DNA from: Actinomyces weissii
GTDB taxonomy: Bacteria; Actinomycetota; Actinomycetes; Actinomycetales; Actinomycetaceae
Reading direction: 5' to 3'
Length of the DNA: 64,000 nucleotides
Assembly (NCBI RefSeq): GCF_016598775.1
Contig: NZ_CP066802.1
Location: forward strand, 186,001-250,000
In this document: positions 36,500 through 44,787 of the stretch, piece by piece
How positions within the stretch are numbered: position 1 is the first letter of the stretch
Layout of the letters: each line of letters begins with the position of its first letter
Translations under genes and position numbers: made by a program
Notes under the pieces: model-generated
Told to the model about the DNA's origin: nothing
Databases searched by the model: none
The model's input: the letters and a program-made list of their open reading frames with translations, nothing else

Positions 36500-38683
36500 A
36501 TGAGCCAGCTCCTGAGTGAACGTCCCACCATCGCCTTCCGCTCCGCCTACGACCAGGGCTTTGCGCGGGTGGCGGCCGTTACCCTGCCGGTGGTGCTAGC
36601 CGACCCGGTCTCCAACGCCCAGGCCGTCATCGAGCAGGCCCGCAGCCTCAGCGCGCAGGGCGTGTGCCTGGCCGCCTTCCCCGAGCTGTGCCTGACCGGC
36701 TACTCCATAGACGACCTGTTCCTTAACGAGGTGCTGCTGCAGGACACCCTGGCCGCCATCGAGTCCCTGCGGGCGGCCACCGCCGAGCTGGGCACCGCCC
36801 TGGTGGTCGGCGCCCCCCTGCGCGTCGGCAACCGCGTCTACAACTGCGCACTGGTCATCTGCGGCGGCCAGGTGCTCGGCGCCGCCCCCAAGTCCTACCT
36901 GCCCAACTACCGTGAGTTCTACGATAAGCGGTACTTCGCCGCCGGGGACAGCCCGGAGGAGGGGCGGGTCACCCTCCCAGGGGTGCGCCAGCCCTCCGGC
37001 AGCAGCCGCCAGGGCCCGTCCGGCCCCGGCGAGCACGCCGACGCCGTCGTCCCCTTCGGCCCGGACCTGCTCTTTGAGGTGGAGGACGTGCCCGGGCTGG
37101 TGTTCCACGTGGAGGTCTGTGAGGACATGTGGGTGCCGGTACCCCCCTCCTCCATGGCCGCCCTGGCCGGGGCCAACGTGCTGCTCAACCTCTCCGGCTC
37201 CCCCATCACCGTAGGCAAGGCCGAGGACCGCAAGCTCCTGGCCCGCGCCTCCTCCGCCCGCAACCTGGCCGCCTACGTGTTCGCCGCCGCCGGGCAGGGT
37301 GAGTCCTCCACCGACCTGGCCTGGGACGGACAGACCTTCGTCTACGAGAACGGCGAGCTGCTGGGGGAGACCGAGCGCTTCCCCGAGGGGCCGCGCGCCA
37401 CCGTCGTCGACGTCGATATCGAGGGCATGGTGGCGGAGCGCCTCCGCCAAGGCAGTTTCGACGACAACCAGCAGACCTTCTCCCGTGCCGCGGGCACCGA
37501 CCACCGCAGCACCTTCACCAGCCCCTCCCGCTTCCGCCGCCTGTACGTCAGCCGCGAGCTCCTGCGGGTGCCTCGCACCGACATCGGCCTGCTGCGCACG
37601 GTGGACCGCTTCCCCTTCGTACCCGACGACCCGCAGCGCCTGGCCCAGGACTGCTACGAGGCCTACAACATCCAGGTGGCCGCCCTGGCCCAGCGCCTGC
37701 GCGCGATCGGCCTGCCCAAGATCGTTATCGGCGTCTCCGGGGGCCTGGACTCCACCCACGCCCTGATAGTCGCCGCCCGGGCGGTGGACCGGCTGGGCCT
37801 GGGCCGGGAGCACATCCACGCCATCACCATGCCCGGCTTCGCCACCAGTGCCGAGACCAAGCAGAACGCCCTGGCGCTGGCCCAGGCCCTAGGCTGCCAC
37901 GTCGAGGAGCTGGACATCCGGCCCACCGCCACCCAGATGCTCACCGAGATGGGGCACCCCTACGGGCGGGGTGAGCGCGGCCCCGAGGTCTACGACGTCA
38001 CCTTTGAGAACGTCCAGGCCGGGCTGCGCACCGACTTCCTGTTCCGTATCGCCAACCACCGGGGCGGCATCGTGCTGGGCACCGGGGACCTGTCCGAGCT
38101 GGCCCTGGGCTGGTGCACCTTCGGGGTGGGGGACCAGATGGCGCACTACGGCGTCAACGCCGGTATCCCCAAGACCCTGATCCAGCACCTGATCCGCTGG
38201 GTGGCCTCCGAGCACCTGTTCAACGAGGCCGCCAGCCAGGTGCTGCTGGCCGTTCTGGACACGGAGATCAGCCCCGAGCTGGTGCCCGCCGCCGACGGCG
38301 AGCCCATGCAGTCCACCCAGGCCAAGATCGGCCCCTACGCGCTGCAGGACTTCCACCTGTGGCACCTGCTGCGGCGCGGCTCCCGCCCCAGCCGGGTCGC
38401 CTTCCTGGCCGAGAAGGCCTGGGCGGACGCCAGCGTGGGCGCGTGGCCCGCCGGGCTGCCCGAGGCGGAGAAGGTGGCCTACGACCTGGCTACCATCCGC
38501 AAGTGGGAGCTGGTGTTCCTCAGGCGCTTCTTCTCCAACCAGTTCAAGCGCTCCACCCTGCCCAACGGCCCCAAGGTGGTCTCCGGCGGCTCGCTGTCCC
38601 CGCGCGGGGACTGGCGCATGCCCTCGGACTCCAGCGCCACCGCCTGGATCGCCGAGCTAGAGCGCAACGTCCCCCAGGACTGA
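36500..38683 (+). CDS. nadE: Glutamine-dependent NAD+ synthetase
   Basis: A 727-residue two-domain enzyme making NAD+ from nicotinate adenine dinucleotide, with ammonia supplied by its own glutaminase. The N-terminal nitrilase-fold glutaminase has the Glu62-Lys131-Cys207 triad (FPELCLTGYS, PKSYLPNY, VEVCEDMW). The synthetase domain carries the PP-loop 'GVSGGLDSTHAL' (about 411-422) and 'GTGDLSELALGWCTFG'. It ends with the long C-terminal region typical of actinobacterial NadE. The ATG at 36500 is preferred over the in-frame 36452. The HAD gene follows two bases after its stop. Confidence 0.97.
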   Translation: MSQLLSERPTIAFRSAYDQGFARVAAVTLPVVLADPVSNAQAVIEQARSLSAQGVCLAAFPELCLTGYSIDDLFLNEVLLQDTLAAIESLRAATAELGTALVVGAPLRVGNRVYNCALVICGGQVLGAAPKSYLPNYREFYDKRYFAAGDSPEEGRVTLPGVRQPSGSSRQGPSGPGEHADAVVPFGPDLLFEVEDVPGLVFHVEVCEDMWVPVPPSSMAALAGANVLLNLSGSPITVGKAEDRKLLARASSARNLAAYVFAAAGQGESSTDLAWDGQTFVYENGELLGETERFPEGPRATVVDVDIEGMVAERLRQGSFDDNQQTFSRAAGTDHRSTFTSPSRFRRLYVSRELLRVPRTDIGLLRTVDRFPFVPDDPQRLAQDCYEAYNIQVAALAQRLRAIGLPKIVIGVSGGLDSTHALIVAARAVDRLGLGREHIHAITMPGFATSAETKQNALALAQALGCHVEELDIRPTATQMLTEMGHPYGRGERGPEVYDVTFENVQAGLRTDFLFRIANHRGGIVLGTGDLSELALGWCTFGVGDQMAHYGVNAGIPKTLIQHLIRWVASEHLFNEAASQVLLAVLDTEISPELVPAADGEPMQSTQAKIGPYALQDFHLWHLLRRGSRPSRVAFLAEKAWADASVGAWPAGLPEAEKVAYDLATIRKWELVFLRRFFSNQFKRSTLPNGPKVVSGGSLSPRGDWRMPSDSSATAWIAELERNVPQD

Positions 38684-38685
38684 GC

Positions 38686-39561
38686 ATGTGCGCGCTGGCA
38701 GTGGATGCTCCTGGTACCCCGGACAGTCTGGCGGCTCCGGGGGGCACAGGGGCAGGGGACGCCCCCACCCGGTACGTGCTGTCCACGGACCTGGACGGCA
38801 CCATCATCTTCGACGCCGCCGTCAGCCCCGCAGACCTCCAGGCCCTGCGGCGCTGGCGGCAGGCCGGCAACCTGCTGGTGGTCAACACCGGCCGCTCCGT
38901 GGCGGCCCTGGGCAGCGCCCTGGCGGGTACCGGAGTCGAGTTCGACTACGCGGTGCTGTACACCGGGGCCGTCACCACGGACGCCGCAGCCCGCCCCCTG
39001 TCCGTCAACCCCATGCCGCAGGGCGTGGTGGAAGCGGTTATGGAGGAGCTGGGGGATGAGCCTGGGCTGCGGGTATTCACCACCACCCTGGAGCGGGACT
39101 ATATCCTCCACGACGGCCTCCCGGGCGTGCCCAGCCTGCTGACACTCTTCTCCCCGGCGACGCTGGCGGACCTGGCGGGCCGTACCGTAATCGGGATGCC
39201 CTTCCAGGCGCGGCGCGAGTCCGTGCTGCAGCGCGTGCAGGACCTGGCCCGGCAACGTCTCGGCCAGCAGGTCTGGGCCGTACGCAATCAGGACTTCGTG
39301 GACTACGTGCCTGCCGGGCACACCAAGGGCACCGGGCTGGCACGCCTGGTATCGGACCTGACGGCACCGGGTGGCCCCTGCGAGGGGGAGCGGTTGGAGA
39401 CCTGGAGCATCGGTGACTCCTGGAACGACATACCCATGCACCGAACCGCTGACCACTGCGCCTGCCTGCCCTGGTCCCCGCCGGAGGTCAAGGCGGTCTG
39501 CGACCAGGAGGTACCCTCCCTGTCGGCCCTGGTGGACGAGGTGCTGGGGGCACGGGCCTAG
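38686..39561 (+). CDS. HAD-superfamily (type IIB) phosphatase
   Basis: A 291-residue hydrolase of the sucrose-phosphatase/Cof-like group. The nucleophile motif is 'LSTDLDGTII' (Asp35, Asp37); 'LLVVNTGRSVAAL' is motif II, and 'WSIGDSWNDIPMH' is motif IV with the GDxxND signature. 'AGHTKGTGLARL' carries the motif III Lys. The first 25 residues are a Gly/Ala-rich extension. The gene is placed two bases after nadE, so the two are cotranscribed. The substrate is unknown; a sugar or nucleotide phosphate is likely by family. Confidence 0.9.
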   Translation: MCALAVDAPGTPDSLAAPGGTGAGDAPTRYVLSTDLDGTIIFDAAVSPADLQALRRWRQAGNLLVVNTGRSVAALGSALAGTGVEFDYAVLYTGAVTTDAAARPLSVNPMPQGVVEAVMEELGDEPGLRVFTTTLERDYILHDGLPGVPSLLTLFSPATLADLAGRTVIGMPFQARRESVLQRVQDLARQRLGQQVWAVRNQDFVDYVPAGHTKGTGLARLVSDLTAPGGPCEGERLETWSIGDSWNDIPMHRTADHCACLPWSPPEVKAVCDQEVPSLSALVDEVLGARA

Positions 39562-39566
39562 GCGCT

Positions 39567-39584
39567 CCGGGGCCGAGGCCCCGG
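39567..39584. terminator. Compact palindromic terminator candidate
   Basis: CCGGGGCC, GA, GGCCCCGG lies between the convergent HAD and serpin genes. The two-base loop means the hairpin would open slightly; there is no U-run. Confidence 0.45.
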
Positions 39585-39627
39585 CAAGGGGCGGACGGGG
39601 AGCATGCTGACCTCCCCGGGGCTGCGC

Positions 39628-40998
39628 CTAACCGGCAGCCGCCGAGGCCGGGTCCATGACTGCGGCCTCGAACACGGCCAGGCCGCTGCCCAGCTCCACC
39701 ACCCGCAGCACGAAGGGGTGGTCCACGAAGAAGTCCACCGGCCTGGTATCGGGCTCCAGCGGGGCGGCGAACTCCTTGACGCTTATCTCGGTAAGGGCGG
39801 CCCCGAGCGTCCCCGGCTCCAGGACCTGCAGGCGGACCTGCTGAACGGCCTGGTCCACCTCCAGGTTGTTGCCGATATGCGTCAGGTGGTTCAGCTCCAC
39901 CCCCAGCTGCCTCAGCTCGGCCAGGAGGTTTACGGCCTCGGTGCGCAGGTCCAGGCGGGGCAGGCGCAGGTTGACCTGCGACAACTGCGCCTCAGGGCCG
40001 CTGAGGGCCTCGGTGGCCTCCTGCCAGGTGTCCAGTGGCAAGGACCCTAGGCCGCCGGGCTCGTCCGGCAGGACCACGTCCAGTGCCAGGCCCGGCCCCT
40101 GCTGGCTCGGCGTGTAGGGCAGGCGCACCGCCCGCCACCCGGGGCCGGCTACCAGGGGCAGGCTGAGTGTGCCCGTCATAAGGTCCGCCTGGCTGAGGGA
40201 CCCGTCCAGGCGGTGGAAGTCCTGGCGCTTCTGGGTCTGTTCTCCCTCAAAGGGGCTTTCCCACCGGGCCGCTAGCAGCAGGGCGTTCTGTAGCACCAGC
40301 AGGTTGTTGCCAGTGACCTTGATACCGGACTTGTCGATAAGCCCACCGGTGTGCAAGCTGGCCCAGGCGTCCAGGGTCTCCTGCGCCTCCTGCACGGATA
40401 CCTGGCTCACCGTGGCCCCGTACCAGCTGCGCACGGCTTCCGTGTACTCCGTACGAACCAGCTGCTTAGTGCCTATCTGCACCAGGTTGTTGGCGATGTG
40501 CAGCAGGGGGGTGTCCGGGAGCACATCGGGCTTGAAGCTCTTCAGGGTCTCGGTGTCGGCGGTGTCCAGGCGTTGTAGGGCCTGCAGGGCGGCGTTCCAG
40601 CGGGTGTCCCGTTCATCTGCGCCTGCCTGCGTGTCCGTCCCGAGCAGCAGGGGGGCGACGCCGTCGCCAAGCCTGTCCGCCTGGGTGTAGAGCATGGCCA
40701 GGGTCAGGCTGGTGCCTGCCGGGCTCAGCAGGACGTTGCTCGTGCCTGACTTCCGCAGGCGGTGGGCCAGCTGCCGGGCGCTTAAGGCGCTGGAAGCCCG
40801 GGCGACGCTGCTTGCGGGGCCCGCCGTAGACGGCGCACCGGCGGGCCCTGCTGGCGCCGGGGGACTGCCAGCAGGTGAGGTGGAGCAGCCAGCCAGGGCC
40901 ACCAGCAGTCCGGAGGCGGCTAGTGCCTGGGAGGTGTGCAGGACCCGCCTGCGGCTGGGACTAGCTGGTCCAGGTGCCCCGAGGTCGTTTTCGCCCAT
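39628..40998 (-). CDS. Serpin-family lipoprotein 1
   Basis: A 456-residue secreted lipoprotein with the serpin fold. A signal peptide with an RRR pair ends in lipobox LAGC; a Pro/Ala/Ser linker follows. Serpin landmarks in order: 'NVLLSPAGTSLTLAMLY', 'LDAWASLHTGGLIDK', 'LVLQNALLLAARWESPF', 'LRLPRLDLRTEAVNLL' and 'FFVDHPFVLRVVELGSG'. The hinge of the reactive loop is degenerate ('EPGTLGAALTEIS'), with Gly at P12. Counting from P15 Gly puts P1 near a Phe, uncertain by a few residues. It may be a weak inhibitor or a non-inhibitory serpin. It is the paralogue of the gene at 41690. Confidence 0.88.
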   Translation of the reverse strand: MGENDLGAPGPASPSRRRVLHTSQALAASGLLVALAGCSTSPAGSPPAPAGPAGAPSTAGPASSVARASSALSARQLAHRLRKSGTSNVLLSPAGTSLTLAMLYTQADRLGDGVAPLLLGTDTQAGADERDTRWNAALQALQRLDTADTETLKSFKPDVLPDTPLLHIANNLVQIGTKQLVRTEYTEAVRSWYGATVSQVSVQEAQETLDAWASLHTGGLIDKSGIKVTGNNLLVLQNALLLAARWESPFEGEQTQKRQDFHRLDGSLSQADLMTGTLSLPLVAGPGWRAVRLPYTPSQQGPGLALDVVLPDEPGGLGSLPLDTWQEATEALSGPEAQLSQVNLRLPRLDLRTEAVNLLAELRQLGVELNHLTHIGNNLEVDQAVQQVRLQVLEPGTLGAALTEISVKEFAAPLEPDTRPVDFFVDHPFVLRVVELGSGLAVFEAAVMDPASAAAG

Positions 40999-41084
40999 GT
41001 GCCCAGTATGCCGGGGCCGGCCTGGTGGGTGCGGGAAGCTAGTGGCCTGATCTTAGGGGCGGGTACGGTGGCCCGCCGTCGGGC

Positions 41085-41534
41085 TCATCGCGCGGCGTAC
41101 CGGTACACGTTGGTCTCGCGCAGCTCGAAGCCGCAGCGCTGGTAGAGGCGGTTAGCGGCCTCACGGGAGGGTCGGGAGGTCAGGTCCACCGTGCGCGCAC
41201 CCAGCTGCGCGGCGTGCTCCACCGCCGCCTGCACCAGGGCTGCCCCTGCCCCCTGGCCGCGGGCAGCCGAGTCGACGACGACGTCCTCGATCCAGGCGCG
41301 CAGCCCCGTAGGGATCTTGAAGGTGGCCAGGGTCAGCATCCCTAGTATCGGGCGCTGCCCCTGCTCGTCAGCGGTCTCCGGGCGGAACACGAACAAGAAG
41401 ACGCCCTCCTGGGCCACCAGCTCCGTGCACTGGGTGGAGGTCAGGGCCGGGGCGGAGCGGGACAGCTGGGGGATGAGGCGTGCCATGGCCTCGACCAGCT
41501 CAGGCGTAGAGCTGGTGAATAGCTCAACCGACAT
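41085..41534 (-). CDS. GNAT-family N-acetyltransferase
   Basis: A 149-residue acetyltransferase. The acetyl-CoA-binding motif A reads 'IEDVVVDSAARGQGAGAALV' and is followed by 'LTSRPSREAANRLYQRCGF', typical of GNAT enzymes acting on amino groups. CCAGGAGGAACC precedes the ATG at 41534; the longer upstream frame lacks a site. It lies between the two serpin genes on the same strand (gaps of 86 and 155 bp). A functional link to the serpins is not evident. Confidence 0.92.
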   Translation of the reverse strand: MSVELFTSSTPELVEAMARLIPQLSRSAPALTSTQCTELVAQEGVFLFVFRPETADEQGQRPILGMLTLATFKIPTGLRAWIEDVVVDSAARGQGAGAALVQAAVEHAAQLGARTVDLTSRPSREAANRLYQRCGFELRETNVYRYAAR

Positions 41535-41689
41535 GGTTCCTCCTGGAGGTCTCGGGGTGGTCACCTGCCGTGCCCGGCGTGCTCCGGGTCCGGTCAGGGA
41601 CGGCTGCTCAGGAACTGAGGCTACCGCGTGGGACCAGCACAGGCCGGGCAACCGTCCCGGCGTCGTGTGCGGGCTGCCAGGCGGTGCGC

Positions 41690-43090
41690 CTACAGGGCGG
41701 AGCGGGACGCCGGGTCCATGACCACGGCCTCGAACACGGGCATACCGGTGGCCGCGTCGACGATACGGGCCACGAACGGGTGGTCCACGAAGAACTCCAC
41801 CGGATCGCCAGCAGGGAGCGGGGCCGAGACCCCCACCTGCACCTCCGTCAGGGCAGCCGCCACCGTGCCCTCCTCGTCCACCACCAGGCGCGCCTGCTGC
41901 ACCGTCTGGTTGACCACCATCTCAGGCCCGATATGGTCCAGGCTCCCCAGCTCAACGTCCAGGGAGCTGAGCTCCTGCAGCAGGTCAGTGGCCTCCGTGG
42001 TCAGGTCCAGGCGAGGCAGGCGCAACCGTACCTCCGGGCCGCTGCGTCCCTGGCGCTCCAGCTCGGTCAAGGCGGCGGTGGCCTCGCTCCAGGCCTGCTC
42101 GCCCAGCTCGGTGGGGTGGACGGTCCTGCGGGGCAGCACCACGTCCAGCACCAGGCCCCTGCCCTCCTTAGCCGCAGGCCCGTAAGGCAGCCGCAGGGCC
42201 CGCCACTGCGTGTCCTCCACCAGCGGAAGGTGGGCGGTGGTGACCATCAGGTCAGCCCGGCTGCGCCCCTGTCCGGGCAGGTGGAAGACCTGGTCCTTCA
42301 GGGTCTCCGTAGGCCGGAAGGGCAGGGCCCAGCGGGCCGCCAGCAGCACGGCGCTCTGCAGCACCAGGCGCGTGCTGCCGTCCAGCTGTAGGCCTGAGCG
42401 GCGCACCAGTCCCCCTGTGTGGAGCCTGGCCCAGGCGTTGGTGGCCTCGGTGGCCTGGTCCAGCGCCACATAGCTGACGGCGGCGTCGTACCAGGTGCGC
42501 ACGGCGTCCACGTAGGACTGGTTGACCGTGTCCTTGGCGGAGCCCACCAGCAGCAGGTTACTGGCCAGGTGCAGCAGGGGCTGCTCCGGCAGCCGGTCGG
42601 GGTCAAAGTGCTGCAGCTCGCGCACCGAGAGGGTGTCAAAGCGCTGCAGGGCCAGCTGGGCGCGCCGCCACATGGTGTCCCGCGCCGTCGCGTCGTCGTC
42701 GGAACCGGCCCCCAGCAGATCCGCTACGCCCTGCCCCAGGGAGGGGGCCTGGGCGTACAGCATGGCCAGGGACAGGCTCAGTCCCGCCGGGCAGACCAGG
42801 GCGTTGGAGCCGGGGGAGGCCTCCAGCCGTTGCCGCAGCAGGCGGCTGCCCAGGCTGCTGGCAGCGTCCGCCGCCACCATAGAGGTGGTCACGTCCGCCG
42901 GAGGGCTGGTGGGGCGGACCTGCGAGGGCAGAGAGTCGATGGCGCGCAGGGCCCGGGTCGGCGAGCCGGGGGCCACCCCCTCCAGCGCCGCACAGCCACC
43001 TAGACCGGACAGCGCCGCGGCGGTGGCTAGGGCGGGCACCCCCAGGACGACGGAACGACGGCTGGGACAGGCAGGGACCGTAGCGCGCAT
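41690..43090 (-). CDS. Serpin-family lipoprotein 2, inhibitory-type hinge
   Basis: A 466-residue secreted lipoprotein. The start at 43090 gives a signal peptide with a twin Arg and lipobox LGGC; a longer frame to 43303 runs over the divergent gene. Serpin landmarks: 'NALVCPAGLSLSLAMLY', 'TNAWARLHTGGLVRR', 'LVLQSAVLLAARWALPF', 'VRLRLPRLDLTTEATD' and 'FFVDHPFVARIVDAATG'. The hinge 'EEGTVAAALTEVQ' fits the inhibitory consensus (E-E-G-T-x-A-A-A), so the loop should insert and trap a protease. By count P1 is near a Ser followed by Ala. It probably protects the cell surface from host or neighbour serine or cysteine proteases. Confidence 0.92.
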   Translation of the reverse strand: MRATVPACPSRRSVVLGVPALATAAALSGLGGCAALEGVAPGSPTRALRAIDSLPSQVRPTSPPADVTTSMVAADAASSLGSRLLRQRLEASPGSNALVCPAGLSLSLAMLYAQAPSLGQGVADLLGAGSDDDATARDTMWRRAQLALQRFDTLSVRELQHFDPDRLPEQPLLHLASNLLLVGSAKDTVNQSYVDAVRTWYDAAVSYVALDQATEATNAWARLHTGGLVRRSGLQLDGSTRLVLQSAVLLAARWALPFRPTETLKDQVFHLPGQGRSRADLMVTTAHLPLVEDTQWRALRLPYGPAAKEGRGLVLDVVLPRRTVHPTELGEQAWSEATAALTELERQGRSGPEVRLRLPRLDLTTEATDLLQELSSLDVELGSLDHIGPEMVVNQTVQQARLVVDEEGTVAAALTEVQVGVSAPLPAGDPVEFFVDHPFVARIVDAATGMPVFEAVVMDPASRSAL

Positions 43091-43268
43091 ACCCCTAGTC
43101 TGCTTGCCAGGCGCTCCCGGTGCTAGGCGTGCCCGTGGCCGGAGTGTCGGCACCGGCTGGGAGAGCCCGAAAGGCCGGTCCGCTGAGGGCCGGACGAGTA
43201 CTCTCTGAACAGGTCCAACGTCCCACCCCTCCCGCCGCCTGGCTGCGGGACCGTGCAGGAAGGCCGCC

Positions 43269-44672
43269 ATGACGCCCCCGCCACAGAGCAGCAACCAGAC
43301 CAACCCGCAGCCTCCCGCCCCCGTGGCTGAGGGCGAACGTACCTACGCCGCCGACGAGCTGTTCTTCTCCACCACCGACGCCGGGGGCCGGATCCGCCGC
43401 GCCAACTCCACCTTCATGCGCCTGTCCGGCTTCCCCCGCGGCGCCCTGGTGGGGCGGGCGCACAACGTGGTGCGCCACCCGGACATGCCCGCCGGGCTGT
43501 TCCGCAGCCTCTGGGAGGACGTCGAGGCGGGCCGAGCCGCCAGCGCCTACGTCACCAACCGCAGCGCCGACGGCGGCTTCTACCGGGTCTTCGCCACCAT
43601 CGTCCCCTCCACGGGTGGGTACCTGTCAGTACGTACCCTGCCGATGCGCACGGGGCTGCGTGACCAGGTGGAGGCGGCTTACGCCCGGGTCCTGCAGGTG
43701 GAGCAGGCCTCGGCGGCCGCAGGCTCCACCCGCCGGGAGGTGGCCGCCGCCGGGCAGGCCGCCCTGCTGGAGGAGCTGCAGGCCCTGGGCTACCGCGACA
43801 GCGTGGACTTCACCCGCCAGGTGCTGGCCGAGGAGGTCAGTGCCCTGGTGGCCTCCGGCGTCGACATCCCGGAGATCGCGGGGGAGGGGCCGGTGGCTCG
43901 TGTCCTGGCGGGCCTGAACGCTATCGAGGAGGCCACCGGCGGGCTGGTGGCGCAGATCGACGAGTGCAGCCGCCTGGTGTCCCTGCTGGGCACCCGTGCC
44001 ACTGAGATCGGGGCCCTGTCCGCGCGCCTGGGGGCCCTGCGCAGCTCCTTGCGGGAGCTGGCGGCGGACGCGGGCCGCCTGGGGGACTCGGACGCCGCCG
44101 ACGTCGTGGCCAGCCGCTACCAGGAGGTGGACGCCTTCGTCCTGGAGTGCTTTGAGCAGCTGCACCCGCTGGCCGGGCAGGTCGTGGAGCTGCGGGGCGA
44201 CGTCGACTCGGTGCGCTTCGGTATCGCCCTGCTGCGCCTGCACAACCTGGCGGCCGGGTTCTTTGCCGTGCAGCTGCTGGACGGGCAGGACGAGCTGGGG
44301 GAGAACGACGCCGTCGGCTCGCTGGAGGAGCTGGTGGGGGCGCTCAGTGCGGGCGCGCGCTCCCTAGCGGGGCGCCTGGAGCTGTTCCGGGCCCGCGCCG
44401 AGCTGGTGGGCGGGGAGCTGGAGGTCGTGGCCAAGGCGCTGACGGACACCCACCAGCCCCTGCTGGACCTGCTGGGGGCGGCGGCGGACGCGGGAGCCGC
44501 TGACGAGTCCTCCGCCCGCACCGCCCGCTCCCTGGTACGTGACGGATTCCCGGAGGCCCGCGACCTGGCCGACCTGGCCGGGGCGGTGCGCGACCTGGAG
44601 GTGCCCTACCGGGCTGCGGAGATCGAGGCGCACCTGGCCCGGCTGCGAGTGGCCCTGGCGGAGCTCGCCTGA
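43269..44672 (+). CDS. Soluble PAS-domain protein resembling the Aer aerotaxis sensor
   Basis: A 467-residue cytoplasmic protein. After a 24-residue Pro/Gln-rich start, a PAS domain (about 25-125) carries the Aer-type signature 'RLSGFPRGALVGRAHNVVRH' and 'PDMPAGLFRSLWEDV' (65-84). Aer PAS domains bind FAD and sense redox state. The rest (about 135-467) is helical, with 'VDSVRFGIALLRLHNLAAGF' as a distinctive segment. There are no membrane helices, HAMP domain or chemoreceptor hairpin, so it cannot be a normal chemoreceptor. No chemotaxis genes are in the window. The output mechanism is unknown. Confidence 0.8.
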   Translation: MTPPPQSSNQTNPQPPAPVAEGERTYAADELFFSTTDAGGRIRRANSTFMRLSGFPRGALVGRAHNVVRHPDMPAGLFRSLWEDVEAGRAASAYVTNRSADGGFYRVFATIVPSTGGYLSVRTLPMRTGLRDQVEAAYARVLQVEQASAAAGSTRREVAAAGQAALLEELQALGYRDSVDFTRQVLAEEVSALVASGVDIPEIAGEGPVARVLAGLNAIEEATGGLVAQIDECSRLVSLLGTRATEIGALSARLGALRSSLRELAADAGRLGDSDAADVVASRYQEVDAFVLECFEQLHPLAGQVVELRGDVDSVRFGIALLRLHNLAAGFFAVQLLDGQDELGENDAVGSLEELVGALSAGARSLAGRLELFRARAELVGGELEVVAKALTDTHQPLLDLLGAAADAGAADESSARTARSLVRDGFPEARDLADLAGAVRDLEVPYRAAEIEAHLARLRVALAELA

Positions 44673-44707
44673 GACCGGGCGGCTCTGCCGGGGCGGGCCG
44701 CGGCGCT

Positions 44708-44785
44708 GGTTCCGCGCTGCTGGCGCGCTTCCCCGTTGCGGGCGCGGGTTCCGCGCTGCTGGCGCGCTTCCCCGTTGCGGGCGCG
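44708..44785. repeat. Exact 39-bp tandem duplication
   Basis: Two identical 39-bp units, each starting GGTTCCGCGCTGCTGGCGCG, fill most of the 115-bp gap between the convergent PAS and methyltransferase genes and end two bases before the latter's stop codon. The perfect identity suggests a recent duplication. Confidence 0.9.
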
Positions 44786-44787
44786 GG

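Noticed and set aside
41085..43090. Serpin-acetyltransferase-serpin as a defence island
   Set aside because: No nuclease, helicase or other defence-type gene is nearby. A surface protease-inhibitor role explains the serpins better.
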